NCBI GenBank assembly: GCA_038318385.1
Contig: JBBQCD010000010.1
Span: 25,018-89,017 of the forward strand
Direction of reading: 5' to 3'
Origin: Schlegelella_A sp038318385
Lineage (GTDB): Bacteria; Pseudomonadota; Gammaproteobacteria; Burkholderiales; Burkholderiaceae_C
Length of the DNA stretch: 64,000 nucleotides
Shown: piece after piece, positions 44,755-55,100 of the stretch
How the letters are laid out: every line of letters starts with the position of its first letter
Position numbering within the stretch: position 1 is the first letter of the stretch
Program-made: the position numbers and the translations under genes
The notes under the pieces: generated by a model
Told to the model about the DNA's origin: nothing
What the model saw: only the letters and a program-made list of their open reading frames with translations
Database searches by the model: none

Positions 44755-45021
44755 ATGCAGATGCTCTACAACTCCGACAGCTACGCCGTCGTCGTCTTCG
44801 ACGTTCCTGCCGACCCGCTGAAGCCGGCGTCGCCCAGTCGCGGCGGCTACGAGCTCGTCGACAAGTTCGCCGGCAAGGAAATCTACATCTCCGGGGCTCT
44901 CGCCGAGACATTCAAGAACGGCGTCCAGGCCGTGATCGATTCGAGCCCGTCCGAAGAGGAGATGGACGATTACATCGAGCGCTTCTCGGCGCTGATGCAG
45001 CAGCCGCTCGTGTTCCACTGA
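44755..45021 (+). CDS. DUF3567 family protein
   Basis: An 88-residue protein beginning MQMLYNSDSYAVVVFDV, with RGGYELVDKFAGKEIYISGALAETF and SPSEEEMDDYIERFSALMQQP, the full pattern of DUF3567. The family is essentially restricted to Betaproteobacteria and has no known function; the fold may be a small alpha/beta sandwich. AGGAG lies eight bases before the ATG. It is a useful taxonomic marker in this window. Confidence 0.92.
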   Translation: MQMLYNSDSYAVVVFDVPADPLKPASPSRGGYELVDKFAGKEIYISGALAETFKNGVQAVIDSSPSEEEMDDYIERFSALMQQPLVFH

Positions 45022-45160
45022 TCGCGGCGCACCCGGCGGCTTGCCGTCGGTCGCCTTCCGCCTCAAGACCGCGCGGGTCCTGCCGATAGGAGCGGATGAT
45101 TCCGCATTTCCCGGCGCCGGGCCCCGTCGCGGTCCGGCGCAGCGCTGCCTTGAGCCTCCG

Positions 45161-47278
45161 ATGGAAGTCGGACTGACTCCGGCGGCCGTGCGCCTGGCCG
45201 CCTTCGTCCTCGGCGTCGCTATCGCCCTGCTGTCGGCCTACCTTGCGCTCGACCTCGCCAGCCGGGTGCGCTCGGTGCGCAGTGCCGTGGGCTTGCGCTG
45301 GCTGCTCGGTGCGGCGGCCGCGCTCGGTACGGGGCTCTGGTCGTTGCACGTCCTCGGCATCTCGGCGCGGCCGCTGCCGTATGCGATCGGCTTCCATCCG
45401 GGCGCCGCGTTCGCCGTCTGGCTGGGCTCGATGCTGGCGGCATTCATCGGCTTGGGCGCGGTGAGCGGGCGGCCGTTGCCACTGGCTCGAGTCGTCGTCG
45501 GCGCTGCCCTGCTCGGACTTCTCATCGGCAGCGCGCAACTTCTCGGCCTGTCCTCGCTCGGCCTCGAGCCCGGTCTCGAATGGAATCCGTCGGAGTTGGT
45601 GGCCACTTACGCCTTGGCCGTTTCTGGATCGATGGGTACGGCCCTCTTGACCATCCGTCAACCGATCCGGTCGAGACGCCGCAGGGCATTCTTTCAGGTG
45701 GGTGCCGCGTGCGTGCTCGGCTTCGGGATGATCGGCGGCCAGGAGTTCGCTTTCGCTGCCGCCGACCTCGCCAGCCAGACCTATTCGCCCTACACCGCCG
45801 GAGTGGCTCCGGCCACGCTGGGCCTCCTGGCATCGCTCGGCGCCGCGGCCTTGCTGCTGCTGGGTCTGACGTTCGCCCTCGCGGAGTCCCGGCTGCGGGC
45901 GTCCTTGAACCATGCCGAGGGCGAATTGCGGCGCCAGTCGTTTCGCGATCCGCTGACCAAGCTGCCGAACCGACTGATGTTCGAAAGCCGCTTGATCCAG
46001 GCTGTCCACCATGCCGACGAGACCGGAGAGCGCTTCGCGCTGTTCTTCATCGACCTCGACGCCTTCAAGCCCGTCAATGAGGCTCTCGGTCACGCCGGCG
46101 GGGACCGCGTGCTGCGCGCCGTGGCGGCTCGACTGAAGGCGCTTGCCGGAAACCCGGACCTGCTCGCGCACCTCGGTGGAGACGCGTTCTTGTTGCTGCA
46201 GCGAGGCAATCCCCCCTCCGACGCGATCGCCGCGCTGGCCGAACGGTTGCTGGAAGCGATCGGGCAGCCGTATCGCAACGCGGGCCGGGAAGCTTCGGTG
46301 ACGTGTTCGATCGGCGTCGCGGTCTATCCGGAGCACGGCACGCTCTCCACGCTGATCGGCCATGCCGAAGCGGCGATGCGTGCCGCCAAGGGCGCCGGCG
46401 GTGCCAATTGCTGCGTCTTCGAACCGCGGATGTCCACCGGCGCACGCGAGCAGGTCGAGTTGTTGCGAGACCTGCGCGGGGCGTTGGCCGACGGTCAGCT
46501 CGAGCTGTACTACCAACCGAAGGTGCATGCGCCGAGCGGCGAAATCACCGGTGCCGAGGCCCTGTTGCGCTGGCATCATCCGCAGCGCGGGCTCATCCTG
46601 CCGAGCGTCTTCGTGCCGATCGCCGAGCGCTTCGGCCTCATCAACTCGATGGGCAACTGGGTCATCGACGAGGCCTGCCGCCAGGCCAGGCTGTGGCGCG
46701 ACCAGGGGCTGCTGATGCGGGTCGCGATCAACCTGTCAGTCCACCAGCTGCGCAACCCGGAGCTGATCGACCGGATCTGCGACGCGCTGCGCGACCATCA
46801 GGTCAACCCGAACCTGCTCACCTGCGAGATCACCGAGTCGGTGGCGATGGAGGACGCGGAAGGCGCCATGCTGATGTTCGAAAAGCTTGCAGCGGTGGGC
46901 GTTCACATTTCGATCGACGATTTCGGCACCGGCTATTCGAGCCTGTCGTACCTGCGCAAGTTGCGCGCCGGCGAGCTGAAGATCGACCGCAGCTTCGTCC
47001 TCGATCTGGAAACCAGCCGCGATGCCAGGGCAGTGGTCGACGCCGTGGTCAAGCTGGCGCAGGCCCTCGGTCTGAAGGTCGTCGCCGAGGGTGTCGAGAC
47101 CGAGCAGCAGCACACCATCCTGCGCTCGCTCGGATGCGACGAGCTCCAGGGCTTCCTCTTCGCCAAGCCGATGCCCGCCAGTGCGCTGGCCGTGTGGGCG
47201 ATGGACGATGTCGGTCCGCGAGCCCTCGATCTCCGCGATTCGCTCTACCAGGGAACCTCCCCGGGCGCGCTGCACTGA
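45161..47278 (+). CDS. Membrane c-di-GMP phosphodiesterase (MHYT-like / degenerate GGDEF / EAL)
   Basis: A 705-residue protein. Residues 1-245 form about seven hydrophobic segments arranged like an MHYT sensor domain, but only one copper-ligand motif is partly kept (WSLHVLG at 60-66); the other positions lack His. The GGDEF domain (about 258-425) has GGDAF at 339-343, replacing the catalytic Glu with Ala, so cyclase activity should be lost. The EAL domain (435-690) keeps EALLR (466-470), AINLSVHQLRN, CEITESVAMED, IDDFGTGYSSL, ELKIDRSFV and AEGVETEQQ, so it is predicted to hydrolyse c-di-GMP. The start is the first ATG compatible with a membrane helix. Confidence 0.9.
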   Translation: MEVGLTPAAVRLAAFVLGVAIALLSAYLALDLASRVRSVRSAVGLRWLLGAAAALGTGLWSLHVLGISARPLPYAIGFHPGAAFAVWLGSMLAAFIGLGAVSGRPLPLARVVVGAALLGLLIGSAQLLGLSSLGLEPGLEWNPSELVATYALAVSGSMGTALLTIRQPIRSRRRRAFFQVGAACVLGFGMIGGQEFAFAAADLASQTYSPYTAGVAPATLGLLASLGAAALLLLGLTFALAESRLRASLNHAEGELRRQSFRDPLTKLPNRLMFESRLIQAVHHADETGERFALFFIDLDAFKPVNEALGHAGGDRVLRAVAARLKALAGNPDLLAHLGGDAFLLLQRGNPPSDAIAALAERLLEAIGQPYRNAGREASVTCSIGVAVYPEHGTLSTLIGHAEAAMRAAKGAGGANCCVFEPRMSTGAREQVELLRDLRGALADGQLELYYQPKVHAPSGEITGAEALLRWHHPQRGLILPSVFVPIAERFGLINSMGNWVIDEACRQARLWRDQGLLMRVAINLSVHQLRNPELIDRICDALRDHQVNPNLLTCEITESVAMEDAEGAMLMFEKLAAVGVHISIDDFGTGYSSLSYLRKLRAGELKIDRSFVLDLETSRDARAVVDAVVKLAQALGLKVVAEGVETEQQHTILRSLGCDELQGFLFAKPMPASALAVWAMDDVGPRALDLRDSLYQGTSPGALH

Positions 47279-47321
47279 CGTGCGCCGCAGGCCCGATGGC
47301 GCCGCGTGCGGCACCGTTTTC

Positions 47322-47327
47322 TACAAT
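47322..47327 (+). promoter_or_regulatory. Candidate -10 box giving a leaderless metH transcript
   Basis: TACAAT ends seven bases before the ATG of the homocysteine-methylase gene, so a transcript starting at the usual distance would begin at the start codon itself. No good -35 hexamer is visible and no ribosome site precedes the ATG. Confidence 0.35.
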
Positions 47328-47333
47328 GCCTGC

Positions 47334-48389
47334 ATGAAGAACAGTCCCGCCTACACCCGCGGCGCACGCCTGCCGGAGATCCTGCGGGAGCGCATCGTCA
47401 TCCTCGACGGCGCGATGGGCACGATGATCCAGCGCCACAAGCTGGTGGAGGCCGACTACCGCGGTGAACGGTTCAGGGACCATCCCAAGGGCCTCAAGGG
47501 CAACTTCGAACTGCTTCAGTTCAGCCGCCCCGATGTCGTCCGCAGCATCCACGAGGCCTATCTTGCCGCCGGCGCCGACATCGTCGAGACGAACACCTTC
47601 GGCGCCACGCGGGTGGCGCAGGAGGACTATGGCCTGGGCGAATACGCCCGCGAGATGAACCTTGCGGCAGCGCGGCTCGCGCGCGAGGCCTGCGACCACT
47701 ACAGCAGCGCCGACAAGCCGCGCTTCGTCGCCGGCGCGCTGGGGCCGACGCCGCGGACCGCGAGCATAAGCCCTGACGTCAACGATCCGGCGGCCCGCAA
47801 CGTCTCGTTCGACGAGTTGAAGGCGGCCTATCGCGAGCAGGCCGAGGCGCTGCTCGAGGGCGGCTGCGACCTGTTCCTGGTGGAGACCATCTTCGACACG
47901 CTGAACGCGAAGGCGGCGATTTTCGCGCTCGACGAGCTCATGGAGGACAGCGGAGAGCGGCTGCCGCTGATCGTCTCGGGCACCGTGACCGACGCCTCCG
48001 GCCGCATCCTTTCCGGCCAGACCGTCGGCGCCTTCTGGCACAGCGTGCGCCATGCGCGGCCGTTGGCCATCGGCCTGAACTGCGCCCTCGGCGCGGCGTT
48101 GATGCGACCCTACCTGGCCGAACTGGCGCAAGTCGCCGGCGACACCTTCGTCAGCTGCTATCCGAACGCCGGGCTGCCGAATCCGATGAGCGAAACCGGT
48201 TTCGACGAAACGCCCGAGATCACCGCCGGCCTGCTCGAGGAGTTCGCGCGCGCCGGGCTGCTGAACATCGCCGGCGGCTGCTGCGGGACCACACCCGAAC
48301 ACATCGCGAAGATCGCCGAACGCGTCGGGCGCTACCGACCGCGGTGCGGGATGCGCGGCGCGCTTTTCGGCGAACTCGAGACGGCCTAA
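47334..48389 (+). CDS. metH: Methionine synthase, homocysteine S-methyltransferase subunit (split MetH, N-terminal part)
   Basis: A 351-residue protein matching only the first module of cobalamin-dependent methionine synthase. The start resembles MetH (RIVILDGAMGTMIQRHKLVEADYRGERF), and the zinc ligands are in GLNCALGA and GGCCGTTPEHI. It activates homocysteine as a thiolate for methylation by the cobalamin module encoded downstream. Split MetH is known in Burkholderiales. The stop is 288 bases before the second gene, and the gap holds an independent promoter and riboswitch, so the two halves can be regulated separately. Confidence 0.95.
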   Translation: MKNSPAYTRGARLPEILRERIVILDGAMGTMIQRHKLVEADYRGERFRDHPKGLKGNFELLQFSRPDVVRSIHEAYLAAGADIVETNTFGATRVAQEDYGLGEYAREMNLAAARLAREACDHYSSADKPRFVAGALGPTPRTASISPDVNDPAARNVSFDELKAAYREQAEALLEGGCDLFLVETIFDTLNAKAAIFALDELMEDSGERLPLIVSGTVTDASGRILSGQTVGAFWHSVRHARPLAIGLNCALGAALMRPYLAELAQVAGDTFVSCYPNAGLPNPMSETGFDETPEITAGLLEEFARAGLLNIAGGCCGTTPEHIAKIAERVGRYRPRCGMRGALFGELETA

Positions 48390-48495
48390 CGACCCTGTCG
48401 GTCACCTGCAGGGTTCGCGATCGCCCTCGTGATCGCCCTTGCCAACGCCCTCGCCGACGCGATCGCGAGGGCGTCGCGGCGATGCCCTAGGGCCG

Positions 48496-48522
48496 CTGGC
48501 ACAGATCGGCGGGCCGTACAAT
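48496..48522 (+). promoter_or_regulatory. Candidate promoter of the cobalamin-module metH gene
   Basis: TACAAT at 48517-48522 with a weak -35 match CTGGCA at 48496-48501, 15 bases upstream. A start near 48529 would place the riboswitch aptamer at the very 5' end of the message. Confidence 0.5.
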
Positions 48523-48529
48523 TCGAACC

Positions 48530-48622
48530 TGCCCGAGGAGCGTTGCGACAGCAGGACCGTCAGTCGTCCGCGCTGCCAGGCTCGGGCACGGCGCCACCGG
48601 CGCCGCCGGCAACCGCGCTCAC
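48530..48622 (+). ncRNA. S-adenosylhomocysteine (SAH) riboswitch
   Basis: The aptamer consensus is present: GAGGAGCGTTGC at 48535-48546 and CCAGGCTCG at 48576-48584. CCCGAG (48532-48537) pairs with CTCGGG (48581-48586) as P1, and GGAC/GTCC plus CAGC/GCTG arms form P2 between them. GAGCG (48538-48542) can pair with CGCTC (48616-48620) as the P4 pseudoknot helix. This class turns genes of the methyl cycle on when SAH builds up. It precedes the cobalamin-dependent half of methionine synthase, a standard target that uses up homocysteine made from SAH. The rest of the 288-base gap, before and after, shows only GC-rich sequence. Confidence 0.85.
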
Positions 48623-48677
48623 CCGACCAAGACCTGGGCCGCGGTGAGCCCCGCGACCCGCACTGCGATTGCGCGCG

Positions 48678-51401
<2,724 letters not shown>

Positions 51402-51497
51402 ACGCTGCGGCACGGACTTGCGTTTGCTTACAGATCATGCAGTTCGGTTTCAGCTTTTCCGCAAAGCGTCGTTCGTGACTTGCTACCGGCTGTAAGC

Positions 51498-51519
51498 GCG
51501 CTGGCGCGTGCCATTTTTT
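51498..51519 (+). terminator. Weak terminator-like element after metH
   Basis: A GC-rich stretch with short self-complementary arms (GCGC/GCGC) is followed by six T residues at 51514-51519, about 110 bases after metH. The stem is short, so this is tentative. Confidence 0.3.
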
Positions 51520-51566
51520 GACTCCCTTTCCCCGGTAAAGCCTGCATGCGACCCTGAAAATATTGC

Positions 51567-51582
51567 TGGCACGAGTGCTGCG
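51567..51582 (+). promoter_or_regulatory. Candidate sigma-54 promoter before DUF1800/DUF1501
   Basis: TGGCACGAGTGCTGCG matches the -24/-12 consensus TGGCAC-N5-TTGCW except for the first T and last base of the -12 part, with GG and GC dinucleotides at the correct spacing. It would start a transcript about 30 bases before the GTG of the DUF1800 gene. No activator site is obvious upstream. Confidence 0.45.
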
Positions 51583-51623
51583 TTCTCCGGTCTTGTAAAG
51601 AAACATTGGCCGGAGGAGTCCCC

Positions 51624-53477
51624 GTGTACACAGTCAAGAAGTTCGGATCGAGGCAACATCGTGCGCGCTTCATTCGTCGAGCCGTAGCGGCCGGCGTTCT
51701 GCTCGTGATCGCCGCCTGCGGCGGTGGCGGAGGCAGCGGCAGTACGGCCGATCTGGCCGGTACCGGACCCGATGCGGCTGCGCAGGCCGTGGTGGTGCCG
51801 TCGCAGGAGGAGGCGTCGCGCTTCCTCGCCCAGGCAACGTTCGGGCCGTCGACGAAGGATATCCAGCGCCTTTCGACGATGAGCTACGCCGCGTGGATGG
51901 ACGACCAGTTCGCCAAGCCGCAGACGCTGCACCGGCTTTACATGAACCAGGCTGCAGCGGACCTGCAAGCCATTGGCCAGCAGCTCAGCCGGACCAATTT
52001 CTTCGACTCCTACTGGAGCCAGTCGATCGGCGCCGACGACCAGTTGCGCCAACGTGCGGCCTTCGCGCTGTCCGAGATCATGGTGATCTCCTTCGCCGAC
52101 GCCACGCTGACGGGCCAGCCGCGCGGGGTCGCTTCGTACTACGACATGCTCGCCGAGAACGCCTTCGGCAACTTCCGCAAGCTGCTCGAGGACGTGGCGC
52201 TCCATCCGATGATGGGCATCTACCTCACCTGGCTCGGCAACCAGAAGGAGGACCCGACCACCGGCAAGGTTCCCGACCTGAACTTCGCGCGCGAGATCAC
52301 CCAGCTGTTCACCATCGGCGAGGTCAAGCTCAACCCGGACGGCACCACCGTCATCGGTACCGATGGCAAGCCGGTGCTCGCATACACCGGGGCCGACCTC
52401 AACGGCATGTCCCAGGTCTTCACCGGCTGGAGCTGGTACGCGGGGCCGAACCTCAGCGATCGCACGGCGCGTCGCTACGCCGGACTCGATGCGGATCTGT
52501 CGCGTGACTGGAAGCCGATGCAGGCCTACAACGAGTACGCGCCGAACACGTCGTTCCATTCGGTGTCCGCCAAATCCTTCCTCGGCGTGACGATTCCCGC
52601 GCAAAGCAAGTCGGACAGCGAAGGTGATCTGAAGATCGTGCTGGACACGCTCTTCAACCATCCCAACGTCGGCCCGTTCATCGGCAAGCAGTTGATCCAG
52701 CGCATGGTGACCAGCAACCCGAGCCCGGCCTATGTCGCACGTGTCACCGCCGCCTTCAACAACAACGGCAGCGGCGTGCGCGGGGACATGAAGGCCGTGT
52801 TTCGCGCCGTGCTTCTGGACCCCGAGGCGCGGGTTCCGACCTCTTCCGCGAGCTTCGGCAAGGTGCGCGAGCCGGTCGTGCGTCTGGCCAACTTCATGCG
52901 TGCGTTCAACGCGACGTCGAACAACGGCCGCTACACGGGCATCGGGCTCACCGACGACCCCGCGACCTCGCTGAACCAGACGCCGATGTTCTCGCCGACG
53001 GTGTTCAACTTCTTCCGTCCGGGCTACGTGCCGACGAGCAAGGTGATCACGGACGCGAACCTGGTGGTCCCCGAGCTGCAGATCACCCATGACCTCTCGG
53101 TCGCGGGCTACATGAACTACATGCGCAGCATCGTCACCGTCAACACGACGCGCGATATCCAGCAGGACTACAGCGCCGAGAAGGCGCTGGCGACGGATCC
53201 CGCGGCGCTCGTCGAGCGCATGAACCTGCTGCTGTACTACGGAGCGATGCCGGCGGCGCTGAAAACGCAGATCGTCACCGCGGTGACGAGCCGGGCCATT
53301 CCGGCCCCGGTCTATCCCGTCGCCCCGGCCCCTGCGGCCAGCGCGCCGGCCGCGGCGGCCAGCGCACCGGCGCCGGTGGCGACCAACCAGGCAGCCATCG
53401 ATGCCGCCAAGCTTGATCGGGTCTACCTGGCGGTCTACATGTCGCTGGTGTCGCCCGATTACCTGATCCAGAAATGA
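51624..53477 (+). CDS. DUF1800 domain lipoprotein
   Basis: A 617-residue protein starting at a GTG five bases after GGAGGAG. The lipobox VIAACGG sits at the end of a hydrophobic signal. DUF1800 features are EASRFLAQATFGPSTKDIQRLSTMSYAAWMDDQF at the N-terminus, DDQLRQRAAFALSEIMVISF, NFAREITQLFTIGEVKLN and the C-terminal FSPTVFNFFRPGYVPTS, then PVVRLANFMRAF before it. A Pro/Ala-rich stretch precedes the last segment. DUF1800 and DUF1501 proteins nearly always occur as a pair and are thought to be an exported complex of unknown role, in some bacteria linked to surface attachment. It overlaps the following gene's longer frame by four bases. Confidence 0.92.
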   Translation: MYTVKKFGSRQHRARFIRRAVAAGVLLVIAACGGGGGSGSTADLAGTGPDAAAQAVVVPSQEEASRFLAQATFGPSTKDIQRLSTMSYAAWMDDQFAKPQTLHRLYMNQAAADLQAIGQQLSRTNFFDSYWSQSIGADDQLRQRAAFALSEIMVISFADATLTGQPRGVASYYDMLAENAFGNFRKLLEDVALHPMMGIYLTWLGNQKEDPTTGKVPDLNFAREITQLFTIGEVKLNPDGTTVIGTDGKPVLAYTGADLNGMSQVFTGWSWYAGPNLSDRTARRYAGLDADLSRDWKPMQAYNEYAPNTSFHSVSAKSFLGVTIPAQSKSDSEGDLKIVLDTLFNHPNVGPFIGKQLIQRMVTSNPSPAYVARVTAAFNNNGSGVRGDMKAVFRAVLLDPEARVPTSSASFGKVREPVVRLANFMRAFNATSNNGRYTGIGLTDDPATSLNQTPMFSPTVFNFFRPGYVPTSKVITDANLVVPELQITHDLSVAGYMNYMRSIVTVNTTRDIQQDYSAEKALATDPAALVERMNLLLYYGAMPAALKTQIVTAVTSRAIPAPVYPVAPAPAASAPAAAASAPAPVATNQAAIDAAKLDRVYLAVYMSLVSPDYLIQK

Positions 53478-53494
53478 CGAGAAGGAGTTCCAAC

Positions 53495-54985
53495 ATGTCT
53501 TTCCACAACGCTTCTCGCCGCAAGTTCCTGCGCACCGCATCGGTCGTGTCCGGCTCGGTCGGCACCGCCGCGGCACCGTTTGCACTCAACATGGCAACGC
53601 TCGGCTCCGCGGTGGCCCAGACCGCCGGACCCTACAAGGCGATCGTCTGCCTGTTCATGTACGGCGGGAACGACTCGTCGCACATGGTGTTGCGCACCGA
53701 CAAGACGTCGTTCGATGTCTACACCAAGATGCGAACCACCGGCACCGACCCGATCGCGCTGCTCGCGCCCGGAACGGCACCCAATAACAACGCCGTACGA
53801 GGTTCGCCGGCGCGGCTCGGCGGGATCACGCCGATCATGCCGAAGTTCTCCACCGGCTTGCTCGGCTCGAGCGAGAACAGCGCCTGGACTTTCGGCGTGC
53901 ATCCCAGCATGCCCGAGGTCGCGTCGCTGTTCGGAGCCGGTCGGCTGGCCATCCTCGGCAATGCGGGGCCGCTGATCGCCCCGATGACCAAGGCGCAGTG
54001 GAACGCGAACAGCGTGCCGCGGCCGCGGTCGCTCGGTTCGCACAACGACCAGCAATCCACGTGGCAGGCCCTCGGCCCCGAAGGCGTCAAGGTCGGCTGG
54101 GGCGGCCATCTCGGCGACCTCGTCGCGAGCGCGAACGCCAACGCATCGTTCACCAGCATCTCGGTGTCGGGCAACGCCGTGTTCTGTGCCGGTGACACCG
54201 TCTTCCAGTACCAGGTCGGCGGCACCGGAGCCGTTCAGATTTCCGGGCTCACCGGAAACCTTTTCAACTCCACGAGTGCAGCGACGGCGCTCAAGGGCAT
54301 CGTCACCGCGGGCAACCAGAATCTGTTTGCCGACGAATACGGCAGCATCATCAAGCGCTCGGTGACGGCACAGGCGACGTTCCAGACGGCGTTCAATGCC
54401 GCCACGGTCGCAGCTCCGAGCAACTACATCCAGCCGTCCACCGGCAACGCACAGGCCAACGGGCTCGCCCAGCAGCTGCAGACGGTGGCGCGCATCATCG
54501 CCGCGCGCGGCGCCCTCGGCACCAATCGCCAGATCTTCTTCGTCTCGATGGGCGGTTTCGACACGCACAGCAACCAGAACGCCGGCGGTGCCGACCTGCT
54601 GGCGCGCATCTCGCATGCCATCGGCTACTTCGACACGGCACTGTCGACGCTCGGCGGGACCGACATGCGCAACAACGTCACTCTCTTCACGGCCTCGGAC
54701 TTCGGTCGCACGCTCAACAGCAACGGCGACGGCACCGACCACGGCTGGGGCGCGGCGCACTTCGTGTCCGGTGGTGCGGTCAAGGGCGGCGAGATCTTCG
54801 GCCGCTTCCCGGAGTTCGGACCCCAGGGCATCGATTCCATCGGCGACCGCTACCTGCCGATTCTCTCGGTCGACCAGATCGGGGCGACGGTCGGCAAGTG
54901 GTTCGGTGCGAGCCCGACGCAACTGGCAACGATCTTCCCGAACCTTCCGAACTTCTCCACCCCTGATCTCGGCTTCCTGACCTGA
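53495..54985 (+). CDS. DUF1501 domain Tat-exported protein
   Basis: A 496-residue protein. The start at ATG 53495 follows AAGGAG by seven bases; an ATG at 53474 overlaps the upstream stop but has no such site. The N-terminus SRRKFLRTASVVSGSVGTAAAP is a twin-arginine signal. DUF1501 motifs are AIVCLFMYGGNDSSHMV, HPSMPEVASLFGAGRLAILGNAGPL, SHNDQQSTWQ, FFVSMGGFDTHSNQ and TASDFGRTLNSNGDGTDHGWGAAHFV. The fold belongs to the alkaline phosphatase/sulfatase superfamily, and the Asp/His residues of these motifs could bind metal. It forms a pair with the DUF1800 protein. Confidence 0.93.
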   Translation: MSFHNASRRKFLRTASVVSGSVGTAAAPFALNMATLGSAVAQTAGPYKAIVCLFMYGGNDSSHMVLRTDKTSFDVYTKMRTTGTDPIALLAPGTAPNNNAVRGSPARLGGITPIMPKFSTGLLGSSENSAWTFGVHPSMPEVASLFGAGRLAILGNAGPLIAPMTKAQWNANSVPRPRSLGSHNDQQSTWQALGPEGVKVGWGGHLGDLVASANANASFTSISVSGNAVFCAGDTVFQYQVGGTGAVQISGLTGNLFNSTSAATALKGIVTAGNQNLFADEYGSIIKRSVTAQATFQTAFNAATVAAPSNYIQPSTGNAQANGLAQQLQTVARIIAARGALGTNRQIFFVSMGGFDTHSNQNAGGADLLARISHAIGYFDTALSTLGGTDMRNNVTLFTASDFGRTLNSNGDGTDHGWGAAHFVSGGAVKGGEIFGRFPEFGPQGIDSIGDRYLPILSVDQIGATVGKWFGASPTQLATIFPNLPNFSTPDLGFLT

Positions 54986-55005
54986 TCGAGGCGCCTCCCG
55001 CAAAC

Positions 55006-55035
55006 ACGGGCACGTCGGCGACGACGTGCCCGTTT
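55006..55035 (+). terminator. Strong terminator after the DUF1501 gene
   Basis: A perfect 12-base stem (ACGGGCACGTCG at 55006-55017 with CGACGTGCCCGT at 55022-55033) closes a GCGA tetraloop, followed by TTT. It separates the DUF1800/DUF1501 pair from the convergent yifB gene. Confidence 0.75.
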
Positions 55036-55100
55036 CCGCTTTGAAGTGCGCTGCGTCCGGAAGAGCCCGCGCCGGCACCGCCTCAGGCGCGCACCGAGGG

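Noticed and set aside
48390..48677. A cobalamin riboswitch before the cobalamin-dependent metH gene.
   Set aside because: No B12-box-like sequence is visible; the conserved blocks fit the SAH class instead.
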